In this document: piece after piece, positions 52,950 to 61,055 of the stretch
Numbering within the stretch: position 1 is the first letter of the stretch
Layout: each line of letters starts with the position of its first letter
DNA from: CAWEDP01 sp963807925
GTDB lineage: Bacteria > Acidobacteriota > Vicinamibacteria > Vicinamibacterales > CAVVIG01
NCBI GenBank assembly: GCA_963807925.1
Contig: CAWEDP010000002.1
Coordinates: forward strand, 744,001 to 808,000
Length of the DNA: 64,000 nt
Direction: 5' to 3'
The notes under the pieces: model-generated
Seen by the model: only the letters and a program-made list of their open reading frames with translations
The model's database searches: none
What the model was told of the DNA's origin: nothing
Translations under genes and position numbers: made by a program

Positions 52950-53858
52950 GCGCGCCACTGGTGACCATCGCGCTCGTGACGCGCAACGGCGCCGACACGC
53001 TGCCCGCCGTCCTTCACGCCATCGCGCGTCAGACGGTCGACTTCGAGTACGAGGTGATCGCCGTCGACTCGACGTCGAGCGACGGCACGGCGGAGCTGCT
53101 GGCGCAATCGGTCAGGCGTCTCGTGACGATTGCGCCGGAGACGTTCGACCATGGGCTGACGCGAAATCTCGCCGTCGAGCAGGCGAAGGGGGAATTCGTG
53201 GCGCTGCTCGGTACAGGACGCGATGCCGGCCGACGACCGCTGGCTGGCCGAGCTGGTCGGGCCGCTCAGGGCCGACTCGGGGGTCGCCGGGACCTTTGCC
53301 CGGCAGTCCCCGCGCCGGGATGCCGGTGCGTTGACGCGCCTGTACCTGGAGCGCGCGGCTGCGGCGAGCCCCCAGTCGCGCACGCTGTCACCGCTCAGCG
53401 AGACGGAGCTGCTCGCGCTCCAGCCGATCAATCGTCTGCGAAGGACGTCGTTCGACAACGTGTCGTCGTGCATCCGGCGATCGGTGTGGAGCCGCATGCC
53501 ATTCGGATCGACCCCCATTGCCGAAGACGTCGGGTGGGCGAAGGACGTCCTGCTGGCCGGATTCCGGCTCGAGTTCGTGGCCACTTCCGTCGTGGTCCAC
53601 TCGCACGACCGGCCCGCCCGCTACGAGTTCGCCCGCACCTATACGCTGCATCGCCGGCTGTTCGAGCTCCTCGGCCTGCGCACGATTCCCACGATGCCGC
53701 TGCTGGCGAGGGCAATCGCCAGCTCGCTCGCCCTGCACCTGCGCTGCGAACGCCGCTGGCGATCGGCAGCGCTGGCCGTCGCCTGGCCGCTCGGACAGTA
53801 TCTCGGCGCGTTGTCGGCGGTGCGGGGCTGGAAGCACGATCGGCTGGGAACCGTGTGA
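52946..53858 (+). CDS. Glycosyltransferase family 2 (one apparent frameshift)
   Basis: About 303 residues from GTG 52946, after removal of one G at 53210-53211 (VALLVQDAMPADDRW). GT-A features: VTIALVTRNGADTLPAVLHAI, the nucleotide site IAVDSTSSDGTAEL, and the metal motif QDA at LVQDA, a variant of DxD. The later part (EDVGWAKDVLLAGF, VVVHSHDRPARYEFARTY) matches rhamnosyltransferase-like GT2 proteins. It overlaps GT4 upstream and shares one base with the next start (TGATG). Confidence 0.86.
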
Positions 53859-56161
53859 TGCGCGTCCTGGTCGTCGTGCACGCGTTTCCGCCGGGCAGCG
53901 AAGGCGGCTGCGAGGTTTACGTCCAGGCCCAGGCGCGGGCGCTTGCGCGTCGAGGCGACGACGTCGTCGTGCTCGCGCGGGAAGCGGACCCGAATCGATC
54001 GGAGTACGCGGTTCGCCGCGAAGAGCGCGACGGCCTGCGCATCGCCTGGGTCAACAACACCTTTCTGAAAACGCGGAGCTTCGAGGAATCGTACCGCAGT
54101 CCGGCGATCGCCGCGGTTGCCGCGCGGCTCATCGACGAGTTCCGTCCCGAGGTCGCGCACGTCCATCATCTGACATGCCTGTCGACGCTGATCGTCCCGG
54201 CGCTCGTCGAGCGCGGGATTCCGTGCTTTGTCACGCTGCACGACTACTGGTTCATGTGCCACCGCGGCCAGCTGCTGGACGTCGACTTCCAGTTGTGCGA
54301 CGGTCCCGGCGGCGCCGGGTTCTGCCGACGATGCATCGGGCCGGCGGCGGGGCTGCGAGGGGCCGCCGGTCGGCTGGTGCCTGCGGTCAGGACGATCGAG
54401 CGGGCTCTCCCCGCGCCGGTGGCGGCGCTCGGCCGGGCATCGACTCGATGGTGCCGGACCGTGCGCGGCCAGGCCGATGGCGACGAGGACGCGCGGCGCC
54501 GGACCGATCACATGCGCGAGATCTGTTCGCAGGTGACGGCATTCTTCGCCCCTTCCGACGCGATCGCGCGCCGGTTCGTCGCCTTCGGCATTCCAGCCGA
54601 CCGAATCGTCGAAACGCGGCTCGGTTTCGAGCTGGAGCGGTGGGCGGCCGCCCGGCGGACCTCCCGGCGTGAGCGGCGCCCGCTGCGGCTCGGCTTTCTG
54701 GGAAGCCTGATGATCTCGAAGGCGCCTCACCTTCTGCCGGAGGCATGTCGGGATCTCGTGCCGCGGGAGGTCACGATCGATCTGATCGGACCGCACGTTG
54801 CCTATCATGGCGACGACAGCTATCGACACCGGCTGACGCCGCTCCTTGCGCAGGACGGGGTCCGGCATCACGGGCCGCTCCCGCACGATCGCGTCGCGGA
54901 GGCTCTCGCCTCGCTCGATCTGCTCGTCGTCCCCTCGATCTGGCCCGAGAACAGCCCGCTGGTGCTCCGTGAGGCGTTCCTCTGCGGCGTCCCGGTGATT
55001 GCCTCGCGGATTGGCGGCATCCCGGAGATTGTCCAGGACGGCGTGAACGGGCTGCTGTTCGAGCCGGGTCGGAGCGCGGACCTGCGGCGGGTGATCCATC
55101 GCGTGCTGCGGGAGCCGGGGCTGCTCGACACGTTGCGGGCGGGCATCGGAGCTGTCCGGCCGATCGACGACGACGTGTCGGCGACGCGGGCCATCTATGA
55201 GGCGCACGGTGGTACCGCGCCGACCTCTGGGGGCGATCGCGGGGAGGCCTCACGGCGGGTCGCCGCCGTGATCGTGAACCATCGGACGCCGGATCACACG
55301 CTCCTCGCCGTCCGATCGCTGCTGGCCTCGCGCCGTCCGATCGACGAGATCATCGTCGTCGACAATGACGCGGAGGGGAGCGCCCGCGAGGCGGTGGACC
55401 GTCTGGGGCGCGGCGTCAGGTATCTTCATGCGCGAGACAATCTGGGCTTTTCCGGAGGCGTCAACCTCGGCGTTCGTGCCGCCCTGGCGCACGGCGCGTC
55501 GGCGGTCCTGCTGGTCAACAGCGATTCCTTCGTGCCGCCGGACTGCGTCGAACGGCTCGAGGAGGCGCTGTGGCGCCGTCCGGGAACCGGGATTGCGGCG
55601 CCGGTCGTGGCTGCGCGGTCGGATCCAGGTCAGGTCGCGTCGCTCGGCATCTCGTACAATGCCGGGACCGGCCGGATGCGGCATCGGGGGGTCGGCGAGG
55701 CGATGGATCGCGAGCGGGCGGACGAGACGCTGGTGGACGCGGCGAGCGGCTGTCTCGTGCTGGTCAGGCGCCAGGTGTTCGAGGCCATCGGGTTCTTCGA
55801 CGAGGACTACTTCTTCAGCTTCGAGGACATCGATTTCTGCCTGCGGGCGCGGCGGGCGGGCTTTGCGACCGTGATCGCCGGCCGCGCGTCCGTTTACCAT
55901 GAGGGCGGCGTTTCGATCGGGGCCCGGTCGCCGGCGCGGATCTACTTCGCGACCCGGAACCATCTGCTGCTGGCCAGCCGCACGACGCCGACTTCGCGTG
56001 TACGCCATGCGGGCCGCGTGGCGTCGATCCTGGCGCTGAATCTGGCGCACGCGGTTCGAGCGCCCGGCGCGTCGCCCGTGGCGCGCATCGGCGCGATGGT
56101 GCGGGGCACGTGGGACTACCTGGCGGCGCGCTACGGCGCCGCCTCGAGCGAGAACCGATGA
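53858..56161 (+). CDS. GT4-GT2 fusion glycosyltransferase
   Basis: 767 residues read in one uninterrupted frame. Residues 1-450: GT-B enzyme with VHAFPPGSEGGCEVYVQAQARAL, VAHVHHLTCLSTLIVP, FAPSDAIARRFVAFGIP, LRLGFLGSLMISKAPHL and VPSIWPENSPLVLREAFLCG. A linker (about 450-463, GGTAPTSGGDRGEAS) joins to residues 465-767: a GT2 domain with VAAVIVNHRTPDHTLLAVRSL, DNLGFSGGVNLGVRA, LLVNSDSFVPP and FFDEDYFFSFEDIDFCLRARR, typical of rhamnosyl/galactofuranosyl-type enzymes. No start codon precedes the GT2 beta-1 strand, which argues for a true fusion. It could add two successive sugars. Overlaps neighbours by one and four bases. Confidence 0.9.
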   Translation: MRVLVVVHAFPPGSEGGCEVYVQAQARALARRGDDVVVLAREADPNRSEYAVRREERDGLRIAWVNNTFLKTRSFEESYRSPAIAAVAARLIDEFRPEVAHVHHLTCLSTLIVPALVERGIPCFVTLHDYWFMCHRGQLLDVDFQLCDGPGGAGFCRRCIGPAAGLRGAAGRLVPAVRTIERALPAPVAALGRASTRWCRTVRGQADGDEDARRRTDHMREICSQVTAFFAPSDAIARRFVAFGIPADRIVETRLGFELERWAAARRTSRRERRPLRLGFLGSLMISKAPHLLPEACRDLVPREVTIDLIGPHVAYHGDDSYRHRLTPLLAQDGVRHHGPLPHDRVAEALASLDLLVVPSIWPENSPLVLREAFLCGVPVIASRIGGIPEIVQDGVNGLLFEPGRSADLRRVIHRVLREPGLLDTLRAGIGAVRPIDDDVSATRAIYEAHGGTAPTSGGDRGEASRRVAAVIVNHRTPDHTLLAVRSLLASRRPIDEIIVVDNDAEGSAREAVDRLGRGVRYLHARDNLGFSGGVNLGVRAALAHGASAVLLVNSDSFVPPDCVERLEEALWRRPGTGIAAPVVAARSDPGQVASLGISYNAGTGRMRHRGVGEAMDRERADETLVDAASGCLVLVRRQVFEAIGFFDEDYFFSFEDIDFCLRARRAGFATVIAGRASVYHEGGVSIGARSPARIYFATRNHLLLASRTTPTSRVRHAGRVASILALNLAHAVRAPGASPVARIGAMVRGTWDYLAARYGAASSENR

Positions 56162-57000
56162 CGCTTCCGTACGCCGACAGCCGTCCGTCGGGTCCGGCCC
56201 ACCTGGCCGCCGGGCCGACGCTCCGCGTCCGTGCGCGTCGCCGGTACGCGGCGCTCGGCGGTCTGGTCTGGACGCTCGTCCGGACCGACTTCAAGACGCG
56301 GTATCACGGTACGTTCGGAGGATTCGTCTGGGCGCTGCTCAAGCCGCTCGCGATGTTTCTGGTGCTGCTCGGGGTGTTCTCCTTCATTTTCAGGAGCGAT
56401 CCGAACTACAGGCTGAACCTGATTCTGGGGCTGTTTCTCTACGACTTCTTCGGCGATGCCACGAAGACCGGCCTGGTCTCGCTCTACGCCAAAGGGTATC
56501 TCGTCACCAAGGCGAAGTTCCCGTCGTGGATCCTCGTGGTGACGTCGGTCTCGAACGCGGCGATCACGCTGGCGTGCTTTCTCGTCTTCGCGCTGCTGTA
56601 CCTGACGATCGCCGGACACCCGCCGACGCTCGTGACGGCGGCGCTCTTCTTCTGGTATCAGCTGCTCTATCTCCTGATCGTGATCGGTTTCTGCCTGGGC
56701 GCGAGCGTCCTCTTCATGCGGTATCGCGATCTCAATCAGGTGTGGGAGGTCGTCGTCCAGGCCGGGTTCTTCGTGGCGCCCATCATCTATCCGCTCGACA
56801 TCCTGCCCGAGCGGGTTCATTTCTACCTGTACATCTGGCCGCCCACGGCCGTGATCATGTTCTCGCGATCGGTCCTCGTGAACGGCGTCGTCCCGACCTC
56901 GCGCGCCCACGCGCTGCTGACCCTCGAGGCGGTCGCGACGCTGACGCTCGGAGCGCTGATCTACAGGCGGTACGCGCCGCGGGTGGCGGAGGCGCTCTGA
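56158..57000 (+). CDS. ABC-2 polysaccharide export permease (Wzm-like)
   Basis: 280 residues from ATG 56158, overlapping the previous stop. Cytoplasmic start, then helix set TLVRTDFKTRYHGTFGGFVWALLKPLAMFLVLLGVFSFIF, LFLYDFFGDATKTGLVSL, TLACFLVFALLYLTIAG, FWYQLLYLLIVIGFCLG, VQAGFFVAPIIYPLDILPE. The KTRYHGTFxGxxWxLLKP region is characteristic of O-antigen and exopolysaccharide exporters. It works with the ATPase at 57005 to move lipid-linked polymer across the inner membrane. Confidence 0.92.
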   Translation: MTLPYADSRPSGPAHLAAGPTLRVRARRRYAALGGLVWTLVRTDFKTRYHGTFGGFVWALLKPLAMFLVLLGVFSFIFRSDPNYRLNLILGLFLYDFFGDATKTGLVSLYAKGYLVTKAKFPSWILVVTSVSNAAITLACFLVFALLYLTIAGHPPTLVTAALFFWYQLLYLLIVIGFCLGASVLFMRYRDLNQVWEVVVQAGFFVAPIIYPLDILPERVHFYLYIWPPTAVIMFSRSVLVNGVVPTSRAHALLTLEAVATLTLGALIYRRYAPRVAEAL

Positions 57001-57004
57001 GGTC

Positions 57005-57781
57005 ATGAGCGGCCGGCCCCTTCTCGAGCTGCACGCGGTGACCAAGAGCTTCGTGATTCCGCGCACGCGCCGCGACACGGTCCGCGAGCACGTGCTGGAT
57101 TTCTTCCGGCCGCACCCGCACGAGACGCTGCACGTGCTGAACGGGGTGACCTTTCAGCTGGACGCCGGCGAGACGCTCGGCATCATGGGGCGGAACGGCT
57201 GCGGGAAGAGCACGCTGTTGAAGGTGATCTCCGGCATCTATCCGGCCGACAGCGGGTCGGTGGTCGTCCGGGCCCCGGTGACGCCGATTCTCGAGCTGGG
57301 CGTCGGCTGGAATCCCGATCTCGACGCGCTGGACAACATCCATCTTCTCGGGTCGGTCATGGGGATGTCCCTGGGCGAGATCCGCGGGGCGATCGACGGG
57401 ATTCTCGATTTCGCGGGCGTCGACCGCTTCGCCAATCTGGAGCTGCGCCACTACTCGAGCGGGATGGCGGCGCGGCTCGCATATGCCGTCGCCTTTCGCG
57501 CGGTCCGGGAGGTGCTGATCCTCGACGAGATCTTCGCGGTGGGCGACGCCGGTTTCAAGGCACGGTGCCACGCGACGTTCGGGGAGCTCCGTGCGGCCGG
57601 GCATGCGGCAGTGCTCGTCAGCCACGACCCGGGTGTCGTCGAGCACGTGTGCGATAGGGCTGTCCTGCTGGATGGCGGGTGCGTCGTGAGCACGGGCACG
57701 GGTCGGGAGATCAGCCAGGAATACATTCGCATGTTCCAGGCGCCGCGGCCGACCTCCGCGGGGATGTCCGCCCGGGCGTGA
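57005..57781 (+). CDS. ABC exporter ATP-binding protein (Wzt-like)
   Basis: 258 residues. Walker A GRNGCGKSTLLKVISG, Q-loop and LELGVGWNPDLDALDNIHLLGSVMG, signature YSSGMAARLAYAVAF, Walker B VLILDEIFAVGD, and a switch His in LVSHDPGVVEHV. The N-terminal AVTKSFVIPRTRRDTVREHVL extension is typical of Wzt and related exporters. Many Wzt proteins have an extra sugar-binding domain of about 150 residues; this one lacks it, so export specificity is probably set elsewhere. It starts 4 bases after the permease stop. Confidence 0.93.
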   Translation: MSGRPLLELHAVTKSFVIPRTRRDTVREHVLDFFRPHPHETLHVLNGVTFQLDAGETLGIMGRNGCGKSTLLKVISGIYPADSGSVVVRAPVTPILELGVGWNPDLDALDNIHLLGSVMGMSLGEIRGAIDGILDFAGVDRFANLELRHYSSGMAARLAYAVAFRAVREVLILDEIFAVGDAGFKARCHATFGELRAAGHAAVLVSHDPGVVEHVCDRAVLLDGGCVVSTGTGREISQEYIRMFQAPRPTSAGMSARA

Positions 57782-59136
57782 GCGCGAATCCGGACAACGG
57801 CATCGAAGGCATGGGGCGCCCATTGCGCATCGTCGCTATCATGGCAGCCTACAACGAGGGAGACATCGTCGCCCAGGCGGTCGCGGGGCTGATCGGCCAG
57901 GGCGTCTCGGTGTACGTCCTGGACAACTGGTCGACCGACGACACGGCGGCGCAGGTGCAGCCGTTTCTCGGACGAGGGGTGCTGCAGATCGAGCGGTTTC
58001 CGCGCGATCGACCCTCTGAGGGCGTGTGGGACTGGGCCGCCATCCTCAGGCGCAAGGAGGAATTGAGTCACGAGCTCGACGGCGACTGGTTCATCCATCA
58101 CGACGCCGACGAATTCCGGGAAAGCCCGTGGACGGGGGTCGACCTTTGCACCGCGATCCAGGCGGTCGAGCTGCTCGGGTACAACGCGATCGACTTCGAG
58201 CTGTACAACTTCGTTCCCACGCACGACTGTTTCCAGCGCGATGACGATGTGAGAGCCAGCTTCCCGTTCTTTGAAGAGACCGAGCGGTTCAACAAGACGC
58301 AGATTCGCTGCTGGAAGAAGGGACCGACGCGCGTGGATCTCGTGTCGACCGGGGGGCACGAGGCGCTGTTCGAGGCACGCAACGTGTTCCCGATCCGCTT
58401 CGTGCTTCGCCACTACCCGATTCGAGGGCAGGCTCACGGTCTCCGGAAGGTGTTTTCCGAGCGCAAGGCGCGGTTCACGGACATGGAGCGCGAGCGCAAG
58501 TGGCACGTGCAGTACGACAACGTCTGGGACGGGCATCGGTTCGTTCGCTCGTCAGACGGACTGCAACGCTACGACGAGGAGAGAATCCGCGTCGAGCTGT
58601 GGCGCCGCCACCGGCTCGTCGACGACCGCGACCCGGAACAGGTCGTCGCTTCTCATCTCGCACGGCTTCTGGAGCGGTTTGACGATCTCTCTCGGCGATT
58701 GACGTCGCTCGAGAACCTCCTCGTCGCGCGCGATCGCGAAATCGGGTCGCTCAACTCGGAGCTGCAGTCCCGGGAGCTGGAGCTCGATGTCGAACGCCGC
58801 CAGGTGGCGGCCGTCAACACCGACCTGCACGCCCGACAGCTGGACCTTGATGCCAGACGTGGTGACGTGGCGCGCCTCTGCGAGGAGGTCCGCCGGTGGC
58901 GTTCACGCGTCGCGGATGCGGAGAGCCGCCTTGCGCAGGTCACCAGCGCGGCCGAAGAGGCCGCGGCGATCGTCCGGAGCCAGCGCGAGGAGATCCGTCA
59001 GCTGGTCCGCGATCGGTCGTCGGAGCACGACCGGGCGGCTGCTTTCGAGCACTCGTGGAGCTGGAGGCTCACGGCGCCGGGGCGGTGGGTCCTCACGCGT
59101 CTGGGGGTCAGGTGCCCCCCTAAGTCTTGTCCATGA
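57778..59136 (+). CDS. Glycosyltransferase family 2 with C-terminal coiled coil
   Basis: 452 residues from GTG 57778, overlapping the ATPase stop (GTGA); ATG 57811 is an alternative. The GT2 domain occupies about residues 15-290: VAIMAAYNEGDIVAQAV, LDNWSTDDTAAQV, FIHHDADEFRESP (the DxD site) and a HYPIRGQ region. From about 300 to 420 runs a charged coiled coil (SHLARLLERFDDLSRRLTSLENLL and so on), then the tail SWSWRLTAPGRWVLTRLG. The final residues GVRCPPKSCP are encoded by a GC-rich hairpin-like repeat. A scaffold role for the coiled coil is inferred. Confidence 0.87.
   Translation: MSANPDNGIEGMGRPLRIVAIMAAYNEGDIVAQAVAGLIGQGVSVYVLDNWSTDDTAAQVQPFLGRGVLQIERFPRDRPSEGVWDWAAILRRKEELSHELDGDWFIHHDADEFRESPWTGVDLCTAIQAVELLGYNAIDFELYNFVPTHDCFQRDDDVRASFPFFEETERFNKTQIRCWKKGPTRVDLVSTGGHEALFEARNVFPIRFVLRHYPIRGQAHGLRKVFSERKARFTDMERERKWHVQYDNVWDGHRFVRSSDGLQRYDEERIRVELWRRHRLVDDRDPEQVVASHLARLLERFDDLSRRLTSLENLLVARDREIGSLNSELQSRELELDVERRQVAAVNTDLHARQLDLDARRGDVARLCEEVRRWRSRVADAESRLAQVTSAAEEAAAIVRSQREEIRQLVRDRSSEHDRAAAFEHSWSWRLTAPGRWVLTRLGVRCPPKSCP
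59103..59120 (+). repeat. GC hairpin element at the 3' end of the GT2 gene
   Basis: GGGGG (59103-59107) and CCCCC(C) (59115-59120) flank TCAGGTG, a short hairpin inside the last codons of the GT2 gene. GGGGTCAGGT with its inverted partner resembles REP-type elements in GC-rich genomes (from memory). It extends the reading frame by a few residues. Confidence 0.4.
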
Positions 59137-60237
59137 GGAACGGCACCATCGGTTGGACCCGGCCGCCGACGGTCTCGGTCATCGTGCCCTGCTTCAATCT
59201 TGGCGAGTACCCTGGACGCGGCGATTGACAGCGCGCTCACCCAGTCGTTCGGAGACGTGGAGATCATCGTCGTTGACGATGGGTCCACGGAGCCACGGAC
59301 GGTGGACAGGCTCGGGGCGCTCGATCGCCCTCGCACCAGAATCCTGCGGTGCGACCACCGTGGTCTTGCCGCGGCGCGCAACGCCGGTCTCGCCGTTGCG
59401 CGCGGGAAGTACATGTGCGCGCTCGATGCCGACGATATCCTCGAGGCGACGTATCTGGAAAAGGCCGTGCAGGTCCTCGAGGAGAACGACGGCATTGCCT
59501 TCGTGTCGAGCTGGCTGGAGATGTTCGGGACCGAAGCGGGCCTGTGGCGGCCGGACCGGTGCGATTTGCCGACGGTGCTCGGCGAATGCACGGTATGCAC
59601 GGCGGCTCTCACGAGAATCCCGGCCGTCCTCGCGGTCGGAGGATACGACGAACGCATGCCGGAGCAGGGCTACGAAGACTGGGATCTCTGGATCAGTCTG
59701 CTCGAAACCGGCTTTTGCGGCGTTATTCTTCCGGAAGTGCTGTTCCGGTACCGGCGCCGTGCGGGGTCGATGAGCTCGGTGTGCTGCGTTGGAGAGCCGC
59801 ACCTCCGGTTGATGCGCTACCTGGTCGAAAAGCACCGCCCGAGTTACGAAGCGCACCTGGACGCGGTACTCGCGCGGAAGGACCGGGAGGCGGCAGACCT
59901 GCTGTCGGCCAACGACGACCTCGAACGCCGGTTGCACACCCGTCTGTTGCCGGCAATCGAGGCCCGTCGAAGCGAGCTGCAGCGGTTGACCGCACGCTTG
60001 AACGAGCTTCGCGCCGCCGAGGCGATCCGCGGGGAACACGCGGCGCTGAAGACGCGGATGGCCGGGCTCGAGGAGGCCCTGGCGCGCGAGCGCGAACAAA
60101 CGGCGGTCCTCGACCTCGAGATGCGGCGGGCCAGGGAGGAGGTGGAAGCCCTTCGCTCGTCCGCGAGCTGGGCGGTCACCGCCCCCATGCGGCGCCTCTA
60201 CGATGTCGCGCTTGGCATTCGTCGTCGCATCACGTGA
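59133..60237 (+). CDS. Glycosyltransferase family 2 with coiled coil (one apparent frameshift)
   Basis: About 367 residues from ATG 59133 (ATGA overlap) once one C at 59211-59212 is dropped, giving CFNLGEYLDAAIDSALTQS. GT2 domain: SVIVPCFNLGEY, IIVVDDGSTEPRTVD, CALDADDILEATYLEKAV with the DxD site, GGYDERMPEQGYEDWDLW and PEVLFRYRRRAGSM. A coiled coil from about residue 220 (LLSANDDLERRLHTRLLPAIEARRS) ends in SASWAVTAPMRRLYD. It is the closest relative of the GT2 part of 61056-63512. The stop overlaps the methyltransferase start (GTGA). Confidence 0.88.
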
Positions 60238-61049
60238 GCGCCGTGAGAGACCAAGTGTGGGCCCGTCTGATCGGGAACGAGGAGCGGCTGGAGGCCCTCA
60301 AAGATCGGCATGGGGCGCTGACCTCAGAGCTGGCCGAAGCGGAGCGCGACCTCGATGCCGTCAGGCGCGAGGTGGCCGCGCAGGCGGACGCGCTCCGCGA
60401 GTACGGGCAATCGCGTCTCGAGTGGGGGGACTTCTCGACCCGCCCGATGAGCCGCCTGTGGGGCGAAGATCGCGGCCGGTGCATCGACCGTTATTACATC
60501 GAAGCGTTCATCGAGAGTCACGCGACCGACATCCGGGGAGCGGTGCTGGAAGTGCACGATTCCGGGTACACGCGGGCGTTCGGCGGAGCGCGGGTCACAC
60601 GGTCCGACGTCGTCGACATCGACGCCGCCAACAAGGGCGCAACCATCGTCGCCGACCTGCGTCGCGCGGTTGGCGTGCCCTCTTGTACCTACGACTGCAT
60701 CATCCTGACGCAGACCCTTCAGTACATCGACGATCTGATCGCGGCTCTGCGCGAGTGTTCCAGGATCCTCAAGCCTGAAGGCGTCCTGCTGGCCACCATG
60801 CCGAGCGCGAGCCGCGTGGCTCCCGAGCACGGTCAGGACGGCGATTTCTGGCGCTTCACTGAGGCGTCCGCGCGCCGGCTCTTCGAGCGCGTCTTCGCGA
60901 GAGACCGGCTGGAAGTGCGCGCGCACGGTAACGTCCTTGCGAACATCGCCTATCTGTACGGTCTTGCCTGCCACGAGGTGCTCGAATCGGAGCTCCAGGC
61001 CCCTGATCCGGATGTGCCGCTGGTCGTCACGGTCAGAGCCAGGAAATAG
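60234..61049 (+). CDS. SAM-dependent methyltransferase of glycan-locus type
   Basis: 271 residues from GTG 60234. Residues about 12-60 form a coiled coil (NEERLEALKDRHGALTSELAEAER). The methyltransferase part has IDRYYIEAFIESHATDIRG, motif I as AVLEVHDSGYTRAFGG (no classical GxGxG, a feature of this subfamily), DVVDIDAANKGATIVADL, CIILTQTLQYIDDLIAAL, LKPEGVLLATMPSASRV and GDFWRFTEASARRLFERVF. I recognise this as a group commonly found next to or fused with glycosyltransferases. It may methylate a sugar hydroxyl or the glycan end. The next gene carries a paralogous domain. Confidence 0.86.
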   Translation: MSAVRDQVWARLIGNEERLEALKDRHGALTSELAEAERDLDAVRREVAAQADALREYGQSRLEWGDFSTRPMSRLWGEDRGRCIDRYYIEAFIESHATDIRGAVLEVHDSGYTRAFGGARVTRSDVVDIDAANKGATIVADLRRAVGVPSCTYDCIILTQTLQYIDDLIAALRECSRILKPEGVLLATMPSASRVAPEHGQDGDFWRFTEASARRLFERVFARDRLEVRAHGNVLANIAYLYGLACHEVLESELQAPDPDVPLVVTVRARK

Positions 61050-61055
61050 CGTCGC

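Noticed and set aside
5465..59212. Programmed ribosomal frameshifting as the cause of the breaks
   Set aside because: Sites lack slippery heptamers and stimulatory structures, differ in sequence and occur in unrelated housekeeping and catabolic genes.
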